Counted from the first letter of the stretch, positions 25,647 through 34,308 are shown. The stretch is DNA of 64,000 nt from Paenibacillaceae bacterium (GCA_947460235.1 CANHGK010000004.1:128817-192816); one strand, 5' to 3'. Translations and numbers: made by a program. Notes: generated from the sequence alone by a model not told the origin.

Positions 25647-26513
25647 ATGCTTCACATTGTCGTTTGTATCAAACAAGTTCCGGATAGCCGTGAAATTCGA
25701 ATCGATCCAAAAAACAACACGCTGATACGTCAAGGCGTGCCAAGCATTGTAAATTTTTACGATTTACATGGAATGGAAGAAGCATTGAAAATCAAAGAAA
25801 AATATGGAGCACGGATCACGGTTGTAACGATGGGCCCACCCCCTGCCGAGAAAAGCTTAAAAGAATGCATTTCACTCGGCGCGGATGAGGCTGTTCTCGT
25901 AACTGACCGTGGTTTTGCTGGGGCGGACACGCTTGCTACATCTTATGTATTAGGAAAAACACTGCAAAAAGTCGCTGAAACATGGGGACCAATTGATATC
26001 GTATTTTGCGGAAAACAAACGCTCGATGGTGATACCGGACAAGTTGGTCCAGGACTCGCTTGCCGCTTAGACCTTGAGCAACTCACATATGTTGTCAAAG
26101 TAGAAAATGTTGACATCGAAAAACGCCGGATCCGTGTGCACCGATTAATGGAAGATGGCGTTGAAGTCGTTGAAACTTCCTTCCCAGTTTTACTAACTGC
26201 GTTAAAAGAATTAAATAAAGTTCGCCGAGCACCACTTCCTGGAATGCTCAAAGCCGCTCGTTTTAAACCAACAGTTTGGACAACTGCAGATTTTCCAGAT
26301 TTGGAACGTGCCAAAATTGGATTAAAAGGTTCACCAACGATTGTATCTCGTACTTGGGTTCCTGAAATTCGTAAAGCAAACACCCAAATGATTCCTGAAG
26401 GTTCATCCGAAGACACTGCAAAAGCACTCGTTGAGAAACTTTTATCTGGCGAATTGCCAAAAAAACTAGGATGGGCTGAACCTACCGCCGCTTCCATCGG
26501 AGGTGCAAAATAA
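25647..26513 (+). CDS. fixA: FixA, electron transfer flavoprotein beta-type subunit
   Basis: Beta-type subunit of the FixABCX complex, which in known systems uses NADH to reduce quinone and ferredoxin/flavodoxin together by flavin-based electron bifurcation. 288 aa. LHIVVCIKQVPDSREIRID opens the protein, followed by ITVVTMGPPPAEKSLKE, ADEAVLVTDRGFAGADTLAT and the ETF-beta signature region VVETSFPVLLTALKELNKVR. AGGAGGA sits six bases before the ATG at 25647 (a TTG at 25641 is inside the spacer). Its stop overlaps the fixB start (TAATG), so the subunits are translationally coupled. Confidence 0.93.
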   Translation: MLHIVVCIKQVPDSREIRIDPKNNTLIRQGVPSIVNFYDLHGMEEALKIKEKYGARITVVTMGPPPAEKSLKECISLGADEAVLVTDRGFAGADTLATSYVLGKTLQKVAETWGPIDIVFCGKQTLDGDTGQVGPGLACRLDLEQLTYVVKVENVDIEKRRIRVHRLMEDGVEVVETSFPVLLTALKELNKVRRAPLPGMLKAARFKPTVWTTADFPDLERAKIGLKGSPTIVSRTWVPEIRKANTQMIPEGSSEDTAKALVEKLLSGELPKKLGWAEPTAASIGGAK

Positions 26514-27595
26514 TGTCGACCGAACAAGTACAACAAAACGACGACATGCCTGATTGGTCCGCATATCGCGGTGTCATGATCGTGATCGAACAACGTGCTG
26601 GCATTGCAAAAAATGTCTCCTGGCAATTGCTCGGAGAAGGCAGAAAGTTGGCAAACAAGCTTGAAGTCCCTTTAATCGCATTTGTAATCGGACATCATGT
26701 TGAACATTTAGCAAATGAAGCGGGTTATTTCGGCGCTAACAAAGTCTATCTATGCGATGCACCACAATTGAAAGATTATCGCACACGGCCTTATTCACGC
26801 GCATGCTTACAATTGATTCATGACATCAAACCAGAGATCGTCCTATTTGGCGCAACTGCAACAGGTCGCGACCTTGCGGGAGCAATTGCAACACATTTAC
26901 CGACGGGATTGACTGCAGATACAACGGAACTCGACGTAGAACCACATCCTTCTCGTTTGCTCTTAGCAAGTCGCCCTGCATTCTCGGAAAAAATGCTGGC
27001 AACGATTCTTTGTAAACAGTATCGTCCACAAATGGCAACCACTCGTGCAGGCGTATTCCAAGCGCTCCCACGTGATACCACACGTGAATTCGAGATTTTC
27101 ACACGTAAATTCGAAATGGAAGAATCCGAAATTGCTGCGCAAGTCATTGATTTTATCAAATCCGAAGAACTTTTCAACCTTGAAGAAGCTGAGATTATCG
27201 TGGCTGGTGGCCGTGGTATGGGCGGCCCAGAACCGTTCAAAATGCTTAAAGAGTTGGCAGAAGCACTAGGTGGTGTCGTTGGCGCTTCAAGGGCAGCCGT
27301 CGATGCGGGCTGGATTAAACACGAACATCAAGTCGGTCAAACCGGACATACGGTCCGTCCAAAATTATATTTTGCGATCGGTATTTCTGGAGCCGTTCAA
27401 CATACGGTCGGGATGAGTAATTCCGAAGTCATCGTCGCAATTAACAAAGACGCGACAGCACCGATTTTCAACTTTGCACATTTCGGCATCGTCGGTGACT
27501 TATTCAAAATCGTTCCTGCCATTACCGAAGAAGTGAAAAAACGGCGCGAGGTGTTTGGCGTTGCAGCCGTAACAACGGGAGGTCAAGCGAAATGA
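26513..27595 (+). CDS. fixB: FixB, electron transfer flavoprotein alpha-type subunit
   Basis: Alpha-type subunit partner of FixA, 360 aa. The N-terminal domain (VMIVIEQRAGIAKNVSWQLL; IVLFGATATGRDLA) precedes the C-terminal FAD-binding domain with the ETF-alpha signature: VAGGRGMGGPEPF, ASRAAVDAGWI, QVGQTGHTVRPKLYFAIGIS, GAVQHTVGM and INKDATAPIFNFAHFGIVGD. All residues expected to hold FAD are present. The start overlaps fixA by one base and the end overlaps fixC by four (ATGA). The linker helix region (EEIAAQVIDF-like, about 205-225) is normal for FixB. Confidence 0.94.
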   Translation: MSTEQVQQNDDMPDWSAYRGVMIVIEQRAGIAKNVSWQLLGEGRKLANKLEVPLIAFVIGHHVEHLANEAGYFGANKVYLCDAPQLKDYRTRPYSRACLQLIHDIKPEIVLFGATATGRDLAGAIATHLPTGLTADTTELDVEPHPSRLLLASRPAFSEKMLATILCKQYRPQMATTRAGVFQALPRDTTREFEIFTRKFEMEESEIAAQVIDFIKSEELFNLEEAEIIVAGGRGMGGPEPFKMLKELAEALGGVVGASRAAVDAGWIKHEHQVGQTGHTVRPKLYFAIGISGAVQHTVGMSNSEVIVAINKDATAPIFNFAHFGIVGDLFKIVPAITEEVKKRREVFGVAAVTTGGQAK

Positions 27596-28902
27596 GCGAA
27601 AAATTTGATGCAGTTATCGTTGGTGCAGGACCCGCTGGATCTGCTGCTGCCATGACGATGGCGCGTGCAGGATTAAGCGTTGTGCTTTTGGAACGAGGCG
27701 AATTTCCTGGCGCAAAAAACCTATTCGGTGGAATTTTGTACCGTAAACAAATTGAAGAGCTTGTACCAGATTTTTGGAAAGAAAAAAACGCTCCCGTTGA
27801 GCGTCACGTCGTTGAACAAAACATCTGGATGATGGGCAAAGAATCAGTCACAAAAATCGGACATCGCAATGATGCTTATAAAGAACCGCCAAACTGTTTC
27901 ACTGGTCTTCGGGTTCGCTGGGACTCATGGTTTGCAGATAAAGCCGTTCAAGCTGGAGCTATTCCGGTCTATGAAACAGTCGCACTTGATGTGATTCGTG
28001 AAGGCAATAAAGTCGTTGGTGTCAAAACAGACCGTGAAAATGGAGATCTGTATGCGGATGTTGTCATTATCGCGGACGGCGTGAACTCGTTGCTTGGCAA
28101 GGCGATGGGCGTACACCGTGAATGGCGTCCGGATCAAGTGTCTCTTGCCGTCAAAGAAGTCATTCAAATGCCTCGTGAAAAAATCGAAGATCGCTTTGGA
28201 CTCGAAGGTGACGAAGGTTCAACGATTGAATTTATGGGTGAAACATCACTTGGCATGGCCGGAATGGGCTTCCTTTATACGAACAAAGAAACGATCTCTT
28301 TTGGGATCGGTGTCATGGTAAATCATCTTCGCGAAAAACGCGTTAAGCCCTATGAATTATTAGAATCCGCCAAACAACATCCAATGTTCCGCAAATTGCT
28401 ACAAGGCGGCGAAACGAAGGAATATGCAGGTCACTTAATTCCCGAAGGTGGTTTTGACTCCATTCCGCAATTGTCAGGTGATGGTTGGATGGTTTGCGGT
28501 GATGCAGCACAACTTGTTAACTTCGTACATCGTGAAGGTACTAACTTAGCGATGACTTCTGGTCGCCTCGCTGCGGAAGCAGTGATTATGGCTAAACAAA
28601 ACGGCGGAATGACAGCAACAAATTTAAGAGCATACGACAACGCAATTCGCGCATCATTTGTTATGAAAGATTTGAAAAAATACCGCGGAATGCATGGTTT
28701 ACTTCAAGACATGGACCCAGAATTACTCTTTACCAAAATGCCAAAAGCAGTTAATGAAGCCGCCTATAATATGTTCCTTATTGATGGCACATCAAAAGCT
28801 GAAAAGCAAAAGAAAGCAGTCGAAATTATCAAGTCTGCTGCTGGTGGTACGATGAGTTTATTGAAATTGGGCTATAAAGGATGGAGGGCGATGAACGGAT
28901 GA
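27592..28902 (+). CDS. fixC: FixC, ETF-quinone oxidoreductase-like flavoprotein
   Basis: FAD-containing membrane-associated subunit that passes electrons from FixAB to quinone, 436 aa. A Rossmann FAD motif lies at the N-terminus (FDAVIVGAGPAGSAAAMTMA), followed by LLERGEFPGAKNLFGGIL, a motif of the ETF-QO/FixC family. The second FAD contact is VCGDAAQLVNFVHREGTNLA. The length matches FixC, without the C-terminal ferredoxin domain of mitochondrial ETF-QO; that function is supplied by fixX downstream. It overlaps fixB and fixX by four bases each. Confidence 0.94.
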   Translation: MSEKFDAVIVGAGPAGSAAAMTMARAGLSVVLLERGEFPGAKNLFGGILYRKQIEELVPDFWKEKNAPVERHVVEQNIWMMGKESVTKIGHRNDAYKEPPNCFTGLRVRWDSWFADKAVQAGAIPVYETVALDVIREGNKVVGVKTDRENGDLYADVVIIADGVNSLLGKAMGVHREWRPDQVSLAVKEVIQMPREKIEDRFGLEGDEGSTIEFMGETSLGMAGMGFLYTNKETISFGIGVMVNHLREKRVKPYELLESAKQHPMFRKLLQGGETKEYAGHLIPEGGFDSIPQLSGDGWMVCGDAAQLVNFVHREGTNLAMTSGRLAAEAVIMAKQNGGMTATNLRAYDNAIRASFVMKDLKKYRGMHGLLQDMDPELLFTKMPKAVNEAAYNMFLIDGTSKAEKQKKAVEIIKSAAGGTMSLLKLGYKGWRAMNG

Positions 28903-29186
28903 GTAATGCAAACATTGCTGACAAGTTGTTTATGATCCGATACAAATGTGATGATGTATCCCACTTAATTATTAAAGAACATCAATCATGTATGTCTTGC
29001 ACGACGAAAGATTGCAACTACTTCTGCCCCGCTGATGTGTACGAATGGGACAAAATGAAAAAGCAAACGAGCGTTGCCTACGAAAACTGTATTGAATGCG
29101 GAACGTGCCGAATCGCTTGCCCTTCTGATAATATCGAGTGGGTATATCCTAAAGGTGGGTATGGGATTACGTATAAGTTTGGTTGA
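28899..29186 (+). CDS. fixX: FixX, ferredoxin-like subunit
   Basis: Small iron-sulfur partner of FixC, 95 aa. Cys-rich motifs are SCMSCTTKDCNYFCPADVYE and ENCIECGTCRIACPSDNIEW, and the end is the family-typical YPKGGYGITYKFG. An earlier ATG at 28881 lies in the fixC coding end; the ATG at 28899, overlapping the fixC stop (ATGA), is the probable start. It completes fixABCX and is followed 25 bp later by a terminator. No nif genes are near, so the role in this organism (ferredoxin supply, acyl-CoA metabolism or redox balance) is open. Confidence 0.93.
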   Translation: MSNANIADKLFMIRYKCDDVSHLIIKEHQSCMSCTTKDCNYFCPADVYEWDKMKKQTSVAYENCIECGTCRIACPSDNIEWVYPKGGYGITYKFG

Positions 29187-29212
29187 TCAAAAAAAATCCT
29201 TAACAACAATTC

Positions 29213-29254
29213 AAAAGGCCATGCCTCCTACTTAGGATGTGCGGTCTTTTTTTT
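29213..29254 (+). terminator. Intrinsic terminator of fixABCX
   Basis: AAAAGGCC opens a stem that pairs, with some wobble, to GCGGTCTTTT. The inner arm TCCTA/TAGGA flanks a two-base loop, and a run of eight T follows. Confidence 0.75.
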
Positions 29255-29286
29255 CCATCTTTACTCAATTCTAATCTCACGGGAGG

Positions 29287-29613
29287 TTGAAGAGACTGCG
29301 CAAATCGAAAAACGGTTATGATATATTAACCAAATGGTTCGGAAAAGAAGTTGCGCGTGTGGCACTCGACTACATATTAAACGGTGAAGGTATTTGGTAT
29401 GACCCCTTTGTCGTTCAATCGTTTCGTAAATTCATTTTTCCATTTCCGCTAGGATCCATCGTTGAAATGCGCGACGGAAGTATTGCAATTGTGGTCAAGC
29501 ACGGTAGCTCGCATCATCCCGAAAAATATGCAGATGGAGATTTTTACGATTGCTCAAGAACTCGAGATCAAGTGATCCGACATGTCCGTTCTGAATCCCC
29601 AAAAGCATATTAA
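29287..29613 (+). CDS. Small protein resembling the C-terminal segment of HD-GYP proteins
   Basis: A 108-aa cytoplasmic protein. YDPFVVQSFRKFIFPFPLGS followed by IVEMRDGSIAIVVKHG resembles the tail found after many HD-GYP phosphodiesterase domains (DP-x-V-x-x-F, FPxGS-x-V-x-L-x-(D/N)G-x-x-x-V-V). The HD catalytic part itself is absent. The start is unclear: GGGAGG abuts the TTG at 29287, leaving no spacer, while a CTG at 29296 has a 9-nt spacer and the first ATG (29317) has no site. It is a monocistronic unit between two terminators. Function unknown; it may be a decayed or repurposed HD-GYP fragment. Confidence 0.55.
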   Translation: MKRLRKSKNGYDILTKWFGKEVARVALDYILNGEGIWYDPFVVQSFRKFIFPFPLGSIVEMRDGSIAIVVKHGSSHHPEKYADGDFYDCSRTRDQVIRHVRSESPKAY

Positions 29614-29620
29614 GGACATC

Positions 29621-29670
29621 AAAAAGACCGCTTTCGAAAATGACAATTCATTTTCAAATGCGGTCTTTTT
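29621..29670. terminator. Bidirectional intrinsic terminator
   Basis: Outer arms AAAAAGACCGC/GCGGTCTTTTT with inner stem GAAAATGA/TCATTTTC, between two convergent genes. It shares the GCGGTCTTTTT arm with the fixX terminator. Confidence 0.88.
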
Positions 29671-29674
29671 GTTG

Positions 29675-30310
29675 TTATGAAATTGATGTTGCTGGTTTAC
29701 TTTTGCGAATCCAAAATAATACGAAAACACCAAATGTAATTCCTGAAATTAAAATCAATTGACCCACGGAACCTGGATCGTGCATAATCACGCCAGCAAC
29801 CGTAACCATTGCCAGAAACAGATGAACTTTGCGCGAAGAATGTTGACGGCCTTTCCATTGCAAAATCTCGCCGTAAATCGCGAGCAACAACATCCCACCC
29901 ATCGCAGCAAAACCAGTATACACATCCATCGATTTCATTCGAAGTGCGTCTGTCCACCATAAGTACGTATAGAAAGAACTATGGGCAAATGACATCATCA
30001 CCGCACCCCATCCAAGAATACGGTGATTTTCCCGAAGTGTCACGACAAGCGATCGACCGAATTGTTTCGTTACCGTTGAAACAGAAGAACCGAATCGTTT
30101 CAAAAATAACGTTGCAATCCAAAATCCGAGTGCGATCCACATGACTTCCATCCCTTTACTTCCAGCTGCCATTAATGCGCGTTTCAACATTCTCGTGTTT
30201 GTCATCGTTGTCAGACTCGAAAGAATAGAGTACGTTTGCCACAAATAATAACCAGATAGTGCCATCACAACAATCAACACAACATATTTTAACGCATTCC
30301 AATTTTTCAT
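29675..30310 (-). CDS. Six-helix membrane protein, possibly heme-binding (ferric reductase/cytochrome b561-like)
   Basis: 211 aa with about six predicted TM helices, the first at 8-25. Histidines lie in or near the helices: ENHRILGWGAVMMSFAHSSF, KVHLFLAM and GVIMHDPG. Paired intramembrane histidines are the pattern of heme-b membrane proteins such as ferric-reductase-like domains, but spacing alone does not prove heme binding. No soluble flavin or NADH domain is attached. It has its own promoter region, containing four 10-bp direct repeats. Function not assigned. Confidence 0.6.
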   Translation of the reverse strand: MKNWNALKYVVLIVVMALSGYYLWQTYSILSSLTTMTNTRMLKRALMAAGSKGMEVMWIALGFWIATLFLKRFGSSVSTVTKQFGRSLVVTLRENHRILGWGAVMMSFAHSSFYTYLWWTDALRMKSMDVYTGFAAMGGMLLLAIYGEILQWKGRQHSSRKVHLFLAMVTVAGVIMHDPGSVGQLILISGITFGVFVLFWIRKSKPATSIS

Positions 30311-30320
30311 ACTTCATCCC

Positions 30321-30360
30321 TCATTTACATTCATTTCAATTCATTTCAATTCATTTCTCT
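30321..30360. repeat. Four 10-bp direct repeats upstream of the membrane protein gene
   Basis: TCATTTACAT, TCATTTCAAT, TCATTTCAAT, TCATTTCTCT in register, 10 bp apart, ending about 11 bp before the start codon of the minus-strand gene. Ten-base phasing places each copy on the same helix face, as in response-regulator sites. They are close to the start, so repression or a leader function is also possible. Confidence 0.5.
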
Positions 30361-30430
30361 TCTCTATCATTTACTATAATCCGAGAATGTCATGAAAAAA
30401 TGAATCGATTATGAAAAATTATGGGATCGG

Positions 30431-33289
30431 TTAGTTTGCTTCCTCCAACAACACAACGCCGCTTGCATCTGCTTGAATGGATACTTTTCCACCGCTAACC
30501 TTAGCAGTAGAACCAGAATAAGCATCCCTTACAGACGTACCGTCAGCAAACACATCTCCAACATTGATGGAAGCATTCCCTTGCGCACCGAGCGCTACTA
30601 CGACGCCATCCGAAATTCCGTTTTTATCGTATGTTCGGCTAAACGTGTATGGTCCATCACCAATCTTCTTGTGCTGACCAGCTCCTACTGCAAGATGATC
30701 ATTTCGGAAAGAACCGATTTTTTGCCAATGTGTAAGGACTTGCTGATTGATGCTGTTCCAATTCATATCCGACCGTGTACCTTGATCTTTATCCGAACCA
30801 CCTGGACCTTTTTCACGTGCAGTCTCATCACCATAATAAATTTGGATCGCTCCAGGAGCCAAGAGCAATGCCGTTCCCGCCTGAACGAGACGTCCTCGAT
30901 CGTAAAGTGATGTGTCGTGTGAAGACAAATAACTGAGCATATTAAATTTATCATCGTTATTTAATTGTGAAGCATATCCACTGAATATGCCCTCCATATT
31001 GTCAATACTCGCACCTTGGAAGCTAAAATTCAGTAGCGCATCATAACCATTATTAAAGTAATCGTCTTTACCGACACCGTGACCCCACACTTCGCCAACC
31101 ATCCAGAAGGGATCTTTCCATTTTGAAGCTGGATCATCCGAATTTTTGCTACGCCATTTTTGCAATGCCGCATCGGACTCCTTCTTCAGTTGTGCCCAGC
31201 GGAACATATCTACGTGTTTGGCAGTATCTACTCGGAACCCATCGATTCCGAACTCTTCAACCCACGCTGCAAGCCATTTAGAAATATAATCTGCTGGTGC
31301 AATATTCATATCTTTACGACTGGATTCGGCCGCCGGAATCACCCATTTTTCATTACCATTAGCTTCTTTGGACCATTTGTTTGTCAAAACAGGTGCCATA
31401 CCGACACTATTTGTTAATTCCGTTCTGAAATCCGGAAGATTTGCTAAACATTGCGTTTTATCATCGCCACCGCAACTCGTATATCCTGAAATTCCAGCGC
31501 GAATCCAAGGTCCCCACCATTTCGCCCACATCGCTTCGTCTTTATAGTCAATTTTATCGTGGAAACTATGGAAATTCTGACCATTCGAAGGTTGCCAAGA
31601 TCCATCAATGCCATTCAATTTTCCAAAACTATATTCTTGCATATCTACAAGTGTGTTATAACCGGCATGATTCATTACGATATCCATGACAATTCGAATT
31701 CCTCTTGCGTGTGCAGCGTCAACCATATCACGCATATCTTGAACCGTACCCATATTTTGATCGACTTCCGTGTAATCAAGTACGTAGTATCCATGATAAG
31801 CATAATGTGCAAAATCCCCAGAACCACCACCACAGAAACCATGAATTTGCTCATATGGTGCAGTCAACCAGATCGCGTTTACTCCTAGTTTTGTGAAATA
31901 ACCATCTTCGATTTTTTTCTTCAACCCTTTCAAATCGCCGCCATGGAATGTCCCAATGCTCTGACCATTTGAGTCGGTTGATTTACGTCCATACGAATGA
32001 TCGTTCGACGTATCTCCATTTTGGAAACGGTCGGTAATCAAAAAGTAAACGGATGCATTATCCCAGCTAAAATTATTAGAGGCCAATTTTACTTTTGGTG
32101 TAGTTATTGGTTTTGGAACTGGTGTAACATTCGGAACCGGAGTTACCTTAGGTGTCGGAGTTACCTTAGGTTCTGGCGTGTTTGTCGGTTGTTCAATAAT
32201 CGGTTCATCAGTTGGTGTTTCTTCAATCGGATCAACCGGTATCGGCGTCAATACAGGTTTTGGCGTTGGGATCGGTTTAGGTTTTTTGGTTTGTCGCAAT
32301 ACAAGTACTGTTGTTGTATTTTTATTTGGTAAAATTGTCGTGAAAGGTTTTGAGTTTGGTTTTGGCGTTGGCGCTTTGGTAAAAGAACCAATCGGTTTCA
32401 TGATGATTTTCGCGACCGGCTTCGCTGTTGGCTTCGCGATCGGTTTTATTGTTGGTTTCGCGATTGGCTTCGCTGTTGGTTTCGGTGTCACCACAGCAAT
32501 TTTCTTCGGTGTAGCCGTTACTTTGGGAACAATAGTCGATTTCGGTGTCGGAATTGGCGTCGGATTAGCTACTTTGACCCCTTTAGGCGCCCCACTTAAA
32601 ATTGCTCCGCCATCAATGGTAATTGCAGAAGTTGAAATATTCGTTTTATAGTTTCGCTTACTATTGTTATCCCAATTTGATCCGCCATCATTAAAAACAA
32701 ATTCCAACGACGTAGCGCCGGCAAGCTCAATACGCGTCATTTTATAACCATCAATCGAAGCGTCGGACATCTTAACTCCCGGTAACGTCGTCCACTTCCC
32801 ATTTACACTATAATGAATGTACGCAGTTGAAAATCCTGTTTTGTAATATACTGACACACTTGACTGTTCGTCAGTTGTATTCGTTGTAGACCCCGTCGAT
32901 ACTCCATTTGGACGACCGGATGTAATTTTACCTGGTTCTTCATATATTGCAGCATCAGAGCTAAAATCAAAACGATAGTTTTTCATATTATTGGAGTCCC
33001 ATTTTCCCGCTCCATTGTTAAAAGCAGCGACCATGCCAGCTGCTCCATTCGTGTCAATCTCCAGACTGAAATAACCATTCCCTTTAGCAGTCATCTCTTT
33101 CCCAGGAACTGCTGTCCATGTCCCCCCATCCAATTGAAAATGTACGAATGGCGAAGTGAAGCTCCCCTTATAAAAAAGGGTAAATGTTGATGGTGAAGCA
33201 TGACTAATTAACGGAACCAACGGGACATTCGGAATCCCAATCAAAAATGCAAACGCTATCATAATTGTGCGAAAAAATAAACTCTTCAT
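30431..33289 (-). CDS. Secreted MalS-like GH13 alpha-amylase with two CBM25/26 modules
   Basis: Extracellular alpha-amylase, 952 aa. A signal peptide (ending near LISHASP) is followed by two CBM25/26 modules (about 34-130 and 145-240; FTLFYKGSFTSPFVHFQLDG, VSVYYKTGFSTAYIHYSVNG), a long Lys/Pro/Thr linker, then a GH13 barrel (about 405-950). The GH13 regions are RIVMDIVMNHAG (I), GFRVDTAKHVD (II, nucleophile Asp), MVGEVWGHG (III, acid Glu) and LSSHDTSL (IV). Stretches such as PYEQIHGF, FAHYAYHGYYVLDYTEVDQN and GDETA resemble E. coli periplasmic MalS. The linker is Lys-rich, unlike the other three amylases here. The gene is monocistronic, with a cre-like site upstream. Confidence 0.93.
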   Translation of the reverse strand: MKSLFFRTIMIAFAFLIGIPNVPLVPLISHASPSTFTLFYKGSFTSPFVHFQLDGGTWTAVPGKEMTAKGNGYFSLEIDTNGAAGMVAAFNNGAGKWDSNNMKNYRFDFSSDAAIYEEPGKITSGRPNGVSTGSTTNTTDEQSSVSVYYKTGFSTAYIHYSVNGKWTTLPGVKMSDASIDGYKMTRIELAGATSLEFVFNDGGSNWDNNSKRNYKTNISTSAITIDGGAILSGAPKGVKVANPTPIPTPKSTIVPKVTATPKKIAVVTPKPTAKPIAKPTIKPIAKPTAKPVAKIIMKPIGSFTKAPTPKPNSKPFTTILPNKNTTTVLVLRQTKKPKPIPTPKPVLTPIPVDPIEETPTDEPIIEQPTNTPEPKVTPTPKVTPVPNVTPVPKPITTPKVKLASNNFSWDNASVYFLITDRFQNGDTSNDHSYGRKSTDSNGQSIGTFHGGDLKGLKKKIEDGYFTKLGVNAIWLTAPYEQIHGFCGGGSGDFAHYAYHGYYVLDYTEVDQNMGTVQDMRDMVDAAHARGIRIVMDIVMNHAGYNTLVDMQEYSFGKLNGIDGSWQPSNGQNFHSFHDKIDYKDEAMWAKWWGPWIRAGISGYTSCGGDDKTQCLANLPDFRTELTNSVGMAPVLTNKWSKEANGNEKWVIPAAESSRKDMNIAPADYISKWLAAWVEEFGIDGFRVDTAKHVDMFRWAQLKKESDAALQKWRSKNSDDPASKWKDPFWMVGEVWGHGVGKDDYFNNGYDALLNFSFQGASIDNMEGIFSGYASQLNNDDKFNMLSYLSSHDTSLYDRGRLVQAGTALLLAPGAIQIYYGDETAREKGPGGSDKDQGTRSDMNWNSINQQVLTHWQKIGSFRNDHLAVGAGQHKKIGDGPYTFSRTYDKNGISDGVVVALGAQGNASINVGDVFADGTSVRDAYSGSTAKVSGGKVSIQADASGVVLLEEAN

Positions 33290-33345
33290 AATTTACCCCT
33301 TACTTTTGCGTAGATTCGTAAAAAATTCGTAAATCAATCATATTG

Positions 33346-33359
33346 TGAAAGCGTTTTAA
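33346..33359. promoter_or_regulatory. CcpA cre-like site upstream of the GH13 amylase
   Basis: TGAAAGCGTTTTAA differs from the cre consensus (WTGNAANCGNWNNCW; best form TGAAAGCGTTTTCA) at one strong position. It lies about 60 bp before the start codon, so catabolite repression is expected. Confidence 0.6.
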
Positions 33360-33466
33360 AAACAAGTGAATATATGCTTTTCGAAAAAAAAAGATTGAAT
33401 TTTATATTCACATTTTTTCACACAATCCCTACAAAATTCATCGACGTTAACGAACTAATATAACTA

Positions 33467-33484
33467 AAGAAACAAACGTTTCTT
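33467..33484. promoter_or_regulatory. Inverted repeat upstream of the His/Gly-rich secreted protein gene
   Basis: The arms AAGAAAC and GTTTCTT are separated by AAAC, between a -10-like TATAAC and the ribosome binding site. It could be an operator or a short leader hairpin. Confidence 0.4.
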
Positions 33485-33507
33485 AAATTCGACTTGGAGG
33501 AATCAAA

Positions 33508-34308
33508 ATGAAAAAATTTCAAAAAACAGTTGCAGCAATCGCACTCATCGCTCTAATCGGATCAAGCATGAGTAGTTTGGCATTGGCACATGGTGGACAC
33601 AGAGGCGGATCACAAGGATTTGGTGGTTTTGGAATGAGTGGCGGAATGATTCCGCAAGCAAATGCTCAATCAAAGGCAGATTCAACAACTCCTTCCGATG
33701 AATTAAATTCTTCAGAGGAATACAAAGGAGGTTTCAACGGTGGTCGAGGGCATCGTCATGGTTTTGGCGGTAGCATATTAAATCAAATGGGCAAAGGAAA
33801 AATCAATGTTCATCAACAAAAATATATGAATTTATTGATTGCTGCATATGCACCTGAACTTAAACAAGGATTTGCTGATTACAACGCAACAAAAGCAGCG
33901 CTTCAAAAACAAATTCAGGACTTCGCTACTGCACAAAAAGGTCTAAAACACGTAAAACCAGCAAAACCTGACCAAACTACATTAGACGCACGTAAAGCAG
34001 CTAAAGATACGTTAAAAGCAGCAAATACCGCTTTTGAATCTGCAATCCAAGCAGATAATGATGCTGATATCGCAAAAGCATTGAAGGGATTGCTTGATGC
34101 TCAAAAGGCCGAATTGACTCAACAAACTATTGATTTTCTTGCACTAAAAAATGCTCAAACAGCACCAACGACTACACCAGGAAGCACACCAACAACTTCA
34201 CCAGGAACATTAAGTCCTGCATCGACTACTTCAACTTCTGCAATCACGTTATCGAAGTTGAAGGTAAAAAGCTTAAAAACTGCAATCAAGAAAGTTCATG
34301 GAATTTAA
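33508..34308 (+). CDS. Secreted Gly/His-rich protein with helical domain
   Basis: An exported protein of 266 aa that I do not recognise. A signal peptide (MKKFQKTVAAIALIALIGSS ending near LALA) leads to a Gly/His-rich segment (HGGHRGGSQGFGGFGMSGG; GGRGHRHGFGGS) that could bind metal. A helical region with many Ala/Lys/Gln residues follows (QKYMNLLIAAYAPELKQGFA through ADIAKALKGLLDAQ), then a Thr/Pro/Ser tail and a basic C-terminus. The helical part recalls Spy/CpxP-like or coiled secreted chaperones, but no signature proves that. TTGGAGGAATCAAA precedes the ATG. Divergent from the GH13 amylase. Confidence 0.6.
   Translation: MKKFQKTVAAIALIALIGSSMSSLALAHGGHRGGSQGFGGFGMSGGMIPQANAQSKADSTTPSDELNSSEEYKGGFNGGRGHRHGFGGSILNQMGKGKINVHQQKYMNLLIAAYAPELKQGFADYNATKAALQKQIQDFATAQKGLKHVKPAKPDQTTLDARKAAKDTLKAANTAFESAIQADNDADIAKALKGLLDAQKAELTQQTIDFLALKNAQTAPTTTPGSTPTTSPGTLSPASTTSTSAITLSKLKVKSLKTAIKKVHGI

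Noticed and set aside
26818..27240. Minus-strand ORF opposite fixB
   Set aside because: It is a shadow of the higher-GC fix coding region; fixB is secure by motifs and there is no ribosome site. The same holds for 25943-26626.
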